From contig NZ_LT745763.1 of NCBI RefSeq assembly GCF_900166595.1, positions 4,066,018-4,130,017 on the forward strand: 64,000 nucleotides of DNA, read 5' to 3'. Below are positions 44,072 to 51,787 of this stretch, one piece after another (the stretch's first letter is position 1; every line of letters begins with the position of its first letter). Below the pieces are notes generated by a model. The model worked only from the letters and a program-made list of their open reading frames with translations. It had not been told where the DNA came from and did not search any database. The DNA comes from Virgibacillus dokdonensis (lineage in GTDB: Bacteria; Bacillota; Bacilli; Bacillales; Amphibacillaceae). The position numbers and the translations under genes were made by a program.

Positions 44072-44145
44072 ATTATACGGTTGGATTTTTTGCTTGTCGT
44101 ACGTTTTACATGATAATCTGGCAAGGTAATGTGACAATATTGTCA
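44072..44145 (-). promoter_or_regulatory. BceR-type operator and promoter of the transporter
   Basis: TGACA-ATAT-TGTCA at 44132-44145 matches the BceR-like TNACA-N4-TGTNA pattern. A -10 TATAAT lies at 44077-44072 on the minus strand, with an imperfect -35 (ACGACA) 17 bp upstream. The box is about 60 bp before the -10, as at other Bce promoters. Confidence 0.65.
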
Positions 44146-44163
44146 GGTTCACTATTCTACACC

Positions 44164-44191
44164 AAAAAACAGCCAGGAATCATCCTGACTG
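44164..44191 (-). terminator. Terminator after the kinase gene
   Basis: On the minus strand CAGTCAGGA-TGAT-TCCTGGCTG forms a 9-bp stem with one mismatch, followed by TTTTTT. It separates the two-component genes from the transporter genes. Confidence 0.85.
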
Positions 44192-44205
44192 CTTCATAGC
44201 TGCTA

Positions 44206-45240
44206 TTACTCGCCCGCCCCTCTTCGGACAGCTTCGAATGCGTTGGGATTGACAAAAATCATTCGCATCACCGAACCTTTCGTTTGACTGGGTTGCACCT
44301 CGAGGGTAATTCCTAATTTATCTGCAACGGTATTTGCAAGATAGAGCCCCATTCCGGTCGCTGCGTTTTGAATCCTACCGTTTTCACCCGTGAAGCCTTT
44401 ATCGAAGATACGTGGCAATTCGTGCGGCTGTATTCCCGGTCCTTCATCGATGACATCCAAAAAGACTTGGCCTGTCTCCGTTACATCTGTCACAATCATT
44501 ATTGCTGTATTCGCAGGAGTATATTTCACGGCATTCGTTAACAATTGCCGAAGGATAAAGCGGCACCATTTTTGGTCTGTAATCGCCTTTACATCCGTTC
44601 CTTCGATACTAACCGCTAGATTTTTTTCCATACACCACGGTGCCAGTTCCCGTATTTCTTCTGCGGCAAGGTGCTGGACGGAGGCAGATTCAAGAACATA
44701 GTCTGCTTCGAGCGCAGGCAATCGAGTCATATGCAGCTGACGATCGACCAACAAATACACCCGTAACCATTCCGCTTCAATTTTACGTATTTCCGGATCA
44801 CTTGGCAGGGCATCTAGGATTAGCTTAATGACGGTGAGAGGAGTCTTCACCTCATGAATCCATGAGGCCGTAAATTCTTTCGCAATCAGTTGATTTTCTT
44901 TATAGTCAGAAAGCTTTCGTTTGAACTGAAGGGTGGCCTCCCGTAGAATGTCGTCGGTCATCTGTTCTAGGCCGTCACCAGGTTCAGGAAGTGTCTCAAT
45001 CCAGTCTAAGGCCATGTTTTCCTGCAAAGCAGCCAACGCGGCGGTATATTTTGTCTCTCTTTTGAAGCGCCATAAAAAAAACAGGAGAAAGAACAGAATA
45101 AATGCGGCGTTAAAATAAAGGAGAGAAGTCAATGTAACCTGGAAGCCTTGATCAAGAAGGATCAGAGCATCGGCAAAGCCGAGTAAGCCGACAAACAGTA
45201 AAATCCAGCTTTTCCTTGCACCAACGTAACGAATAAACAT
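44206..45240 (-). CDS. BceS-type sensor histidine kinase
   Basis: A 344-residue intramembrane-sensing kinase. Two membrane helices (about residues 12-30 and 38-57) have almost no external loop. A phospho-acceptor helix with IHEVKTPLTVIKL (His near 154) and an ATPase domain with N box (LRQLLTNAVKYTP), DEGPGIQPHELPRIFDKGF and a G2 motif (NAATGMGLYLANT) follow. Such kinases have no sensor domain of their own and detect flux through the BceAB transporter. It follows the regulator gene by 31 bp. Confidence 0.9.
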   Translation of the reverse strand: MFIRYVGARKSWILLFVGLLGFADALILLDQGFQVTLTSLLYFNAAFILFFLLFFLWRFKRETKYTAALAALQENMALDWIETLPEPGDGLEQMTDDILREATLQFKRKLSDYKENQLIAKEFTASWIHEVKTPLTVIKLILDALPSDPEIRKIEAEWLRVYLLVDRQLHMTRLPALEADYVLESASVQHLAAEEIRELAPWCMEKNLAVSIEGTDVKAITDQKWCRFILRQLLTNAVKYTPANTAIMIVTDVTETGQVFLDVIDEGPGIQPHELPRIFDKGFTGENGRIQNAATGMGLYLANTVADKLGITLEVQPSQTKGSVMRMIFVNPNAFEAVRRGAGE

Positions 45241-45271
45241 GGCACAGTTCCTCCTTTTTAGTACAAGTTCT

Positions 45272-45955
45272 CTATAAAGTGATGGCCATATAACCGAGCC
45301 CTTTTTTTGTCACAATCGCGTCTGCCAAATCGATCGTTTCCAGCTTCTGCCGCAAACGGGTTATATTCGCCGTGAGGGTATTGTCGTTCACGAACTGTTC
45401 ATCCTCCCACAGCTTTCGTATCAAGTCATAGCGCGAGATAATGACATTGTTCGATTTCACGAGCGTGATCAGGATAAAAAATTCATTTTTTGTTAAATCC
45501 ACTTCTTTCTCAGCGTTTCGAATGACACCTCGATTCAAATCAATCAAGGCACCGTTCCATTCAAGAATATTCACTTGCTCTTCGCCATAAGCATAGGTCC
45601 TCCGGAGAATGGCTTGAATTTTAGCATAAAGCACGTCTGTATGAAACGGCTTCTGGATGAAATCGTCCGCCCCCATGCTTAGCGCCATGACCATATCCAT
45701 TGGATGATCGCGGGAGGAAAGAAAAACAATGGGTACTTTGGATACAGCGCGAATCTCGCGACACCAATGAAAACCGTCAAATTTCGGGAGTGTTACATCC
45801 ATGATGACGAGCTGAGGCTGTTGTTCAAGAAATGAACGCATCACACCTTCAAAATCATCTGGTCTCGTGACCCGGAACGACCAAGCCTCTAGACCTTTCT
45901 TCAACGCAGCAAACAAGGCATCATCATCTTCAACAACAAATATGTTTATCTTCAT
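45272..45955 (-). CDS. BceR-type OmpR-family response regulator
   Basis: A 227-residue response regulator with receiver domain (acidic DD at the start, phospho-Asp in VIMDVTLPKFDG, Lys in FIQKPFHTD) and C-terminal winged-helix OmpR domain (DLTKNEFFILITLVKSNN, VNDNTLTANITRLRQKLE). It should activate the adjacent transporter operon through the site at 44132-44145. AGGAGG lies 8 bp before the ATG at 45955. It is the first gene of the two-component pair. Confidence 0.91.
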   Translation of the reverse strand: MKINIFVVEDDDALFAALKKGLEAWSFRVTRPDDFEGVMRSFLEQQPQLVIMDVTLPKFDGFHWCREIRAVSKVPIVFLSSRDHPMDMVMALSMGADDFIQKPFHTDVLYAKIQAILRRTYAYGEEQVNILEWNGALIDLNRGVIRNAEKEVDLTKNEFFILITLVKSNNVIISRYDLIRKLWEDEQFVNDNTLTANITRLRQKLETIDLADAIVTKKGLGYMAITL

Positions 45956-46730
45956 CAAGCTAGCCTCCTAGTCTCGCAAATTTGACTGTTCTAAATAAAA
46001 TAATTTGAGGTAACAAAGAATTACTCCTCATTAATATATCACAGATTAATGTTTCACCTATGGATTGCGGAAAGGCCCTATAGTTCACATATAATTCAAT
46101 GTCTGTAAGGATTTTAACGTTTCTAACAAATCTTTTTATTTTTCCTTACCCATACCATTTTCAACTTTTTCTTGTATCTGTAACCAAATAGGTGTTGCTT
46201 CTTCTAAATTGGCAAGGCCGAATGTGCACCAAAATTTCTCATTTCATTTTCCTCTTTTCTTTAAGATATCAGATACGATTCATAAAGAATAGTATGGGTT
46301 GTTTATAAAAACCCATAACCTTTCTTCTTATGACAATAAACTGCCCGTTAGCATTCCTGTAGAACGTTAAATTTATTTATGACTCCCTTATTCCCGCATG
46401 CCTTCATGTAGCCTTTATTATCAACACTCATTCCATTTATCCGTTATTGTACTGAAAAGTGGTTTGAAATCCTGCGAATAAGCGAGCATTTACGAGTAAA
46501 TTGAATCTATCTGAGGGAGTTTAAGTGAATATTTTCACAATCCATATATAATTTGATATTAAATCAAGCATAGTATCCATTAGATAATCCTGAAAGCCAC
46601 TTTTAAGAAATTATCAAACTTTATTTCAAAGCCTCAACCCCGACCCCTTCCAGCAAATGTGCAAAGAACCGGGAGCTACAGTCAATGGCAAGCAGCTCCC
46701 CTGTGGCTCCGAATCTATACTTTAAAGACC
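45956..46730. other. Gene-poor stretch with decayed coding trace and partial repeats
   Basis: There is no intact gene. The minus strand near 46140-46240 reads WCTFGLANLEEATPIWLQIQ followed by EKVENGMGKEK and a stop, an apparent gene 3' end that I cannot assign. Partial dispersed repeats occur at 46325 (AATAAACTGCCCGTTAGC) and 46500 (GTTTAAGTGAATATTTTCAC). The right part leads into an IS21-type end. Confidence 0.45.
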
Positions 46731-46820
46731 GGTTTTACATTAGTGGCTCTATGGTGGCTCTATTTTCCGCAATCGGTGGCTCAAAACTACGCACAAGTGG
46801 CTCAATTCATCCGCAATAAT
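46731..46820. repeat. IS21-type terminal repeat array, opposite orientation
   Basis: On the minus strand TGCGGATGAATTGAGCCACT, then TTTTGAGCCACCGATTGCGG and AGAGCCACCATAGAGCCAC repeat the unit seen at 29850-29940 in inverse orientation. There are no istA/istB genes nearby. Confidence 0.55.
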
Positions 46821-46975
46821 CAGCTTAACACTGGTTCAACGAAAAAGGTTGGAAATTGTTCATTAAACATTTTAAATGCCTCTGTTTTTTTATCTGGACT
46901 TTTTTGCAAAACAAACGCACCAGTTACTAACACAAAGCTGTTACATTCCAGCTCATAAAAGAGTAAACTTACATG

Positions 46976-47002
46976 AAAAAAGAGTGCGTATTTAGCACTC
47001 TT
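46976..47002 (-). terminator. Terminator overlapping a stop codon
   Basis: AAGAGTGC (46980-46987) pairs with GCACTCTT (46995-47002). On the minus strand it is followed by TTTTTT. The stem includes two bases of the stop codon of the gene at 47001. Confidence 0.85.
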
Positions 47003-47249
47003 AGTTACTACTCTTATTCTTTAAAATGTAAAGGTCCTTCTCCAGTTTATTTACCTTATCAGCAATAAAATCCACTTCATTAATTCTTGATTCATTTGTT
47101 AATTCGAACTGCCCACCAACACCTTCTAGTTTTGCTTCAATAGTATCAAATCGGTTATGCATTTCTGATTTTAAAGAATGAATATCTGATTTCATGCTTT
47201 TCATTTCTTTACTCATTTCTGTAAGTAGATCAAGAATTTGCTTATCCAA
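47001..47249 (-). CDS. Small coiled-coil protein
   Basis: An 82-residue protein, almost entirely a heptad-patterned coiled coil (LLTEMSKEMKSMKSDIHSLK, and later FIADKVNKLEKDLYILKNK), with a short central break. Proteins of this type are common in Bacillus genomes and have no assigned role. The start chosen is the TTG at 47249, because the GAGGTG ribosome binding site lies 6 bp upstream of it; an ATG at 47267 precedes that site. It stands alone, with terminator and repeats around. Confidence 0.7.
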   Translation of the reverse strand: MDKQILDLLTEMSKEMKSMKSDIHSLKSEMHNRFDTIEAKLEGVGGQFELTNESRINEVDFIADKVNKLEKDLYILKNKSSN

Positions 47250-47324
47250 TTTTATCACCTCTATCATTATTATAATAGATATTTATTAAACAAGCACTAC
47301 CTATTTATTAATTGTTAGCTTTTG

Positions 47325-47375
47325 CCACAAAAGCACCCGATAGTTTAAGTGAAACCCTTCACAAACTCTTCTACA
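47325..47375. repeat. Dispersed intergenic repeat, copy 6
   Basis: AAAAGCACCCGATAG is followed by TTTAAGTGAAACCCTTCACA and AACTCTT. A partial copy (AAAAGACGCCTTCCTATTAA, AAGCGCCCGATTG) lies at 47418-47458, just beyond the stop of cadD. Confidence 0.65.
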
Positions 47376-47471
47376 CCCAATCTATTAAATGTGTTGCTCC
47401 AGAATCTGATTGATTAGAAAAGACGCCTTCCTATTAAAGAAAAGCGCCCGATTGTGGTTGGATCTGTCACT

Positions 47472-48089
47472 TTAAAGAAGAAATGAAATCAAAGCATTGA
47501 ATGTGCCATTTTCAAACATAATATAAATTCCTAGCCCTATAAAAACAATTGGAACAATCCAACGTTCATATTTCTCAATTTTTTCCGATACAAAATTCAC
47601 GTGGGCTAAACGATAGCCGACATAGAGTAAAACACCAATCATAATTAAAATAACAATAATAGTAACAAGGATTTCAGTCGCATTTAACGTTGTGAAATAC
47701 GGTACATAAATGGAAAAGTCATCCGCACTGGAAGCCAATACGATAAAAGTGACTGACAGCCATAATTGATTAAACCTATCTGAGGAAAATATGGACAAAA
47801 TTTTGCCTTCATCTTCATCCTCTTCTCCTTTAATCCATATTTTGATACCTAAGTAAAGTGGTAAAAGTCCAAGTAGTCCTATAACCCATTGTTGGGGAAT
47901 TAGGTTTGCAACTCCTAGAGCAACTAAAAGGCTTACTCCTATAACAATTATCGTTCCAACATACTTTCCTATCCAAATATGTTTTTCCTGTCCTTTTTTT
48001 ATTTGTGAAAACAGGAGAATCAAAATAACAAGGTAATCAATCCCTGTTGCTATATAAACGGCAGCTGCTGTAAGTATCGTTGTAATCAT
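47472..48089 (-). CDS. cadD: CadD-family cadmium resistance transporter
   Basis: A 205-residue membrane protein of the CadD/LysE-like family, with helices near residues 4-26, 40-60, 67-85, 110-130, 137-155 and 180-200. Typical parts are AAVYIATGIDYLVILILLFS at the start and ASSADDFSIYVPYF in the middle. CadD exports or otherwise confers resistance to cadmium in staphylococci. Its start overlaps the end of cadC by 4 bp, as in cadD-cadX type operons but with the regulator first. Confidence 0.9.
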   Translation of the reverse strand: MITTILTAAAVYIATGIDYLVILILLFSQIKKGQEKHIWIGKYVGTIIVIGVSLLVALGVANLIPQQWVIGLLGLLPLYLGIKIWIKGEEDEDEGKILSIFSSDRFNQLWLSVTFIVLASSADDFSIYVPYFTTLNATEILVTIIVILIMIGVLLYVGYRLAHVNFVSEKIEKYERWIVPIVFIGLGIYIMFENGTFNALISFLL

Positions 48090-48478
48090 TTTCCCACCTC
48101 CAACATATTCTCCCTATTGAGTTTATGATGGTTCCTATGTGTCAACGCAATCGTCATTATTTCCTTGATACGTGCATCATCTAATGAATAAAATGCAAGT
48201 TTCCCTTCTTTTCGATACGTCACAACGCCTTGCTTATAAAGTCTTCGTAAATGTTGAGATGCATTTGCAACTGTCGTACCTATAATATTTGCTATATCGC
48301 AAACACACAGTTCTTCATCCTGACACAAAACATATGCGATTTTTGCTCTTTTTTCATCAGCAATAGCTTTTAACAATTGGACAACACTAGAAATATCTAC
48401 TGTCTGCAAATCCCCTTGTATTCGATTGACCTTTTCTTCGTCATAACAATAAATCTCACAAGTATCTTTTTTATTCAT
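48086..48478 (-). CDS. cadC: CadC-type ArsR-family metal repressor
   Basis: A 130-residue winged-helix repressor that releases DNA on binding Cd, Pb or Zn. The four cysteines of the classical CadC site occur at exactly positions 7, 11, 58 and 60 (CEIYC and ELCVCD). The recognition region is VANASQHLRRLYKQGVVTYR. It should repress its own operon with cadD through the dyad at 48533-48570, and it is divergent from the P1B ATPase gene. GGGTGAGGAT precedes the ATG. Confidence 0.93.
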   Translation of the reverse strand: MNKKDTCEIYCYDEEKVNRIQGDLQTVDISSVVQLLKAIADEKRAKIAYVLCQDEELCVCDIANIIGTTVANASQHLRRLYKQGVVTYRKEGKLAFYSLDDARIKEIMTIALTHRNHHKLNRENMLEVGK

Positions 48479-48532
48479 ATCCTCACCCTATTCTCATTCA
48501 AGTATTTGATTGAATATAGTATAACTTTCTTT

Positions 48533-48570
48533 TATTTATCATTCAAGTAAATACTTTAATGATAAATAAA
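48533..48570. promoter_or_regulatory. CadC operator/promoter dyad
   Basis: A 38-bp imperfect palindrome (left half TTATTTATCATTCAAGTAA, 17 of 19 positions paired) overlaps the -35 (TTGAAT) of a minus-strand promoter, whose -10 TATACT lies 17 bp further. A second TTCAA...TTGAA dyad follows at about 48497-48514. Confidence 0.7.
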
Positions 48571-48676
48571 AAAAATTAGGATTTCCTAATTCTAATAAAA
48601 ATTCCTCAACTAAACTGCCAGTTAGCAGTTGTTATGATCCACTCTTTTAAAACTAAAACAAAATGATTTTTAAAAA

Positions 48677-48718
48677 TTGACCACAGTCAATTACCATCAT
48701 CAATAATTATCCTATACT
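48677..48718 (+). promoter_or_regulatory. Fnr-box promoter of P1B ATPase copy 2
   Basis: TTGAC-CACA-GTCAA at 48677-48690 and -10 TATACT at 48713-48718. The box centre is 29.5 bp from the -10, as at the other three promoters. A partial dispersed repeat (AACTAAACTGCCAGTTAGC) lies just upstream at 48607. Confidence 0.8.
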
Positions 48719-48762
48719 AGAGTCAACAACAAAAGAAAAGGTGAAATGTGGAGGGAAACAAC

Positions 48763-50616
48763 ATGCAGAGATTTATATTAGGCAAAAAAAATCAGATTAC
48801 ATTAATCAGTGCCATTTTAATTGTTCTTGGATTCTTTGGTCATTTTGGTTTAGAAAGTATGTTCATTTTCAACTGGTCGCTCATTATTGCGTCCATTCTT
48901 GGAATCGCACCGATTGCAATTCAAGCGTATCAAGCATTAAAAGTAAAGGTCGTCAGTATTGATGTTTTAGTCACCATTGCTGTAATTGGTGCTGTGTTAA
49001 TTCAAAACTACGAAGAATCAGCCATCGTTACGTTCTTGTTCTTATTTGGTTCTTATTTAGAACAACGTACCTTAAACAAAACACGATCTGCCATTAAAGA
49101 ATTAACAGAATTGGCACCAGAAAGTGCTTTGAAACAAATGGACAATGAGGAATTTGAAGAAGTTGAAGTGGATGATGTAGATGAAGGCGACATATTATTA
49201 GTGAAAACTGGTGCAAAAGTGCCTGTAGATGGAACGGTACTGGAGGGTGTTGGTCATATTAATGAAGCAAGTATAACAGGTGAGTCTCTACCAGTAAGTA
49301 AATTAAAGGGTTCGGAAGTTTTCGCTGGAACCATTTTGGAAAATGGAACGATTCAAATCCAAGCTGACCGTGTTGGGGAAGATACGACATTTGGTCGCAT
49401 TATCGAATTGGTAGAAGAGGCGCAGGATTCGAAATCAGAAGCAGAACGTTTCATTGATCGATTTTCCAAATACTATACACCAGCCGTTTTAGTCCTTGGT
49501 ATTATTGTTTGGCTGTTTTCGCAAAATGTGGAACTCGCTATCACTGTTCTTGTTTTAGGATGTCCAGGAGCATTAGTCATCGGTGTCCCTGTATCCAACG
49601 TTTCCGGAATTGGAAATGGTGCACGAAATGGAGTCCTTTTAAAGGGAAGTGAAGTCATCAATGATTTCAGTAAAGTAGACACGATTGTTTTTGATAAAAC
49701 AGGAACATTGACAATAGGAAACCCAGAAGTAGCAGAAAAGGAATTTTATGGAGAGAATACAAAAGAAGTTCTTGGATATTTGGCAAGTGTTGAACGTGAA
49801 TCAGATCACCCATTAGCAAAAGCAGTCCTACAAGATATTGGTGAGACGAACTTTTCCACTGTAGAAGAAACGGAAGTGGTGAAAGGTGGCGGGATTGTCG
49901 CAACAGTAGATGGTCACCGTATCGCAGTTGGTAATGTAGCTTTAATGGAAAAAGAAAATGTCGTATTAAATGAAAAGGTCAAAAAAGATGTGGAACGCTT
50001 TGAACAAAATGGGAACTCCCTTGTCCTTACAGCAGTTGACGGGGTATTACACGTTCTGATGGGCATTCGAGATCAAATTCGCCCAGGTGTGAAACAAGAC
50101 TTACAAAACTTGAAAAAACTTGGTGTGAAAAATCTTGTCGTCCTTTCTGGTGATAATCAGGGAACCGTAGATTTAGTTGCTCGAGAACTTGGATTAACAG
50201 AAGCACACGGTCATATGCTTCCAGAAGGAAAATCCGCATATATTGAAAAAATGCAAGCAAAAGGCCAAATCATTGCCTTTGTCGGTGACGGAGTGAATGA
50301 TAGTCCTTCATTAGCCTTAGCGGATATCGGAATCGCCATGGGAAGTGGAACAGATGTTGCAATTGAAACATCGGATGTCGTTTTAATGAATTCTGACTTT
50401 AGTCGTTTACCACACGCATTAGGCTTAACAAAATCAACTGCAAGAAACATGAAACAAAATATTGCCATTGCAGTAGGTGTCGTATTAATCTTATTAGCCA
50501 GCTTACTGTTTAGTGAATGGATGAATATGTCTATCGGAATGTTGGTTCATGAAGCAAGTATCTTAGTTGTTATTTTCAACGGGATGAGATTGCTTCGATA
50601 CCGTTTAAGAGGATAA
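48763..50616 (+). CDS. P1B heavy-metal ATPase with CPG motif, copy 2
   Basis: A 617-residue P1B ATPase, very similar to the copy at 19959-21812. TGES is at about 172-175, the unusual metal motif C267-P268-G269 in helix 6, DKTGT from D311, and GDGVND near residue 515. There is no HMA domain. The start at 48763 follows TGGAGGGAAACAAC. It should export a heavy metal from the cytosol with the HMA protein encoded downstream as chaperone. Its neighbours differ from copy 1: cadC-cadD upstream and Dps downstream, which hints at cadmium, zinc or iron, but the substrate is not decided. Confidence 0.9.
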   Translation: MQRFILGKKNQITLISAILIVLGFFGHFGLESMFIFNWSLIIASILGIAPIAIQAYQALKVKVVSIDVLVTIAVIGAVLIQNYEESAIVTFLFLFGSYLEQRTLNKTRSAIKELTELAPESALKQMDNEEFEEVEVDDVDEGDILLVKTGAKVPVDGTVLEGVGHINEASITGESLPVSKLKGSEVFAGTILENGTIQIQADRVGEDTTFGRIIELVEEAQDSKSEAERFIDRFSKYYTPAVLVLGIIVWLFSQNVELAITVLVLGCPGALVIGVPVSNVSGIGNGARNGVLLKGSEVINDFSKVDTIVFDKTGTLTIGNPEVAEKEFYGENTKEVLGYLASVERESDHPLAKAVLQDIGETNFSTVEETEVVKGGGIVATVDGHRIAVGNVALMEKENVVLNEKVKKDVERFEQNGNSLVLTAVDGVLHVLMGIRDQIRPGVKQDLQNLKKLGVKNLVVLSGDNQGTVDLVARELGLTEAHGHMLPEGKSAYIEKMQAKGQIIAFVGDGVNDSPSLALADIGIAMGSGTDVAIETSDVVLMNSDFSRLPHALGLTKSTARNMKQNIAIAVGVVLILLASLLFSEWMNMSIGMLVHEASILVVIFNGMRLLRYRLRG

Positions 50617-50649
50617 TTTTAATAGAAAGCGGTCTTGACGAATGATAAA

Positions 50650-50695
50650 GGGGAAGTATTCAGGTAGGAAAAACAAAATACTCCCCTACTTTTTT
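50650..50695 (+). terminator. Terminator after P1B ATPase copy 2
   Basis: GGGGAAGTATT (50650-50660) pairs with AATACTCCCC (50677-50686), followed by TACTTTTTTC. The sequence is nearly identical to that after copy 1. Confidence 0.9.
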
Positions 50696-50703
50696 CTTAT
50701 AAC

Positions 50704-50745
50704 TTGATTTGCGTCAATTTCATATCGTTGAACCTGAGCTATACT
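50704..50745 (+). promoter_or_regulatory. Fnr-box promoter of the HMA/Dps unit
   Basis: TTGAT-TTGC-GTCAA at 50704-50717 and TATACT at 50740-50745, with the box centre 29.5 bp from the -10. Confidence 0.8.
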
Positions 50746-50809
50746 TAAATTGTAAAGAAGAAGAGGGAAAACAAAAAAATCAAAGATAAGATGAAAGGAG
50801 AAATAATTC

Positions 50810-51043
50810 ATGCAAAAAGCAGTTATTCAATTAGAAACATTATCTTGTCCATCTTGTATGCAAAAGATTGAAAATGCGGTGAAAGGATTAAACGGGGTTA
50901 ATCAAGATAGCTTAAAAGTATTATTCAATGCAAGTAAAGTGAAAGTAGATTTTGATTCCGAAACGGTAGACATCGAAAAGATTGAAAAGGCAATTAAAGA
51001 CCTAGGCTATCCAGTCATCAAATCAAAGGTAAAAGCAGCCTAA
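50810..51043 (+). CDS. HMA-domain metal-binding protein (CopZ-like)
   Basis: A 77-residue HMA protein with the metal site LSCPSC, the third copy of this gene in the window. Its first 50 residues are identical to those of the product at 19532-19765. GAAAGGAG precedes the start. It lies downstream of its own Fnr-box promoter and upstream of the Dps gene, with 84 bp between them and no terminator, so the two are probably co-transcribed. Confidence 0.9.
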   Translation: MQKAVIQLETLSCPSCMQKIENAVKGLNGVNQDSLKVLFNASKVKVDFDSETVDIEKIEKAIKDLGYPVIKSKVKAA

Positions 51044-51127
51044 GGTACAATTAATATTGAAGTTGATCCAATGTATGTTTAGTAATAATGGCAACAAATA
51101 GTTAAAATAATAGGGAGGAAAAGAAAC

Positions 51128-51691
51128 ATGGTACAAGACAAAACACCACACGAAAGACTGCAAGAAGAGCAAAAACACAAAGAACACGTGCACCATACAA
51201 AAATTAATGCAGCAGCCATCGCAGATCATATTTTAGGCAATATCCATACAATGCATGTAAAGTTGCATCAGTATCATTGGTATGTGAAAGGACCGCATTT
51301 CTTCAGTATCCATGACAAATTGAATGAAATGTACAACACAAATGAAGAGTGGTTCGATAAAATTGCAGAACGCCTAATTGCTTCCGGTCATAAGCCAGCT
51401 TCTACAACTACTGAATTTGAAAAGTATTCTATGCTTTCGGAAGACCCTGCTGACAAGTATTTGAAAGCGGAAGAAATGGTTGAAAATGTAATTGAAGATT
51501 TCAGAAGCACCCGCGGCTTAACCGTTCGCGCGATCCATTTGGCACAAGAAGAAGGCGATGATGCATTTGAAGATACACTGATTGCTTTCAAAAGTCATTT
51601 GAATGAAAATATCTGGATGCTGCAGGCCTATCTTGGCAAAGAAGCATTAGAAGACGACGATGATTTTGACGAGGATGACGACGAAGAGTAA
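51128..51691 (+). CDS. Dps-family ferritin-like protein
   Basis: A 187-residue mini-ferritin. The ferroxidase residues are in place: MHVKLHQYHWYVKGPHFF gives the first His, and HDKLNEMYNTNEEWFDKIAE gives the second His, Asp and Glu. It has an extended His-rich N-terminal tail (about 25 residues) and a very acidic C-terminal tail (DDDDFDEDDDEE), both longer than usual. Dps proteins oxidise and store iron with peroxide and protect DNA. Placement behind an Fnr-box metal operon suggests iron-stress control. GGGAGG precedes the ATG. Confidence 0.92.
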   Translation: MVQDKTPHERLQEEQKHKEHVHHTKINAAAIADHILGNIHTMHVKLHQYHWYVKGPHFFSIHDKLNEMYNTNEEWFDKIAERLIASGHKPASTTTEFEKYSMLSEDPADKYLKAEEMVENVIEDFRSTRGLTVRAIHLAQEEGDDAFEDTLIAFKSHLNENIWMLQAYLGKEALEDDDDFDEDDDEE

Positions 51692-51750
51692 ATCTTCCTT
51701 TCGTAGCCGGGGGTACCAGTCATTGCGTTAGACATCAACAATAATTTTTT

Positions 51751-51785
51751 GCAGCCCCTCTCATGATGAGAGGGGCTGCTTTTTG
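51751..51785 (+). terminator. Terminator after dps
   Basis: A near-perfect hairpin (left arm GCAGCCCCTCTCAT) spans 51751-51779 and is followed by TTTTT. Confidence 0.92.
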
Positions 51786-51787
51786 AT

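Noticed and set aside
46659..46958. 99-codon plus-strand reading frame
   Set aside because: It runs through the IS21-type terminal array, has no start signal, and its composition is not protein-like.
51628..51787. C-terminal extension of the nucleotidyltransferase-like protein
   Set aside because: It is antisense to dps and its terminator and encodes Ser runs that mirror the acidic Dps tail. It is treated as out-of-gene sequence.
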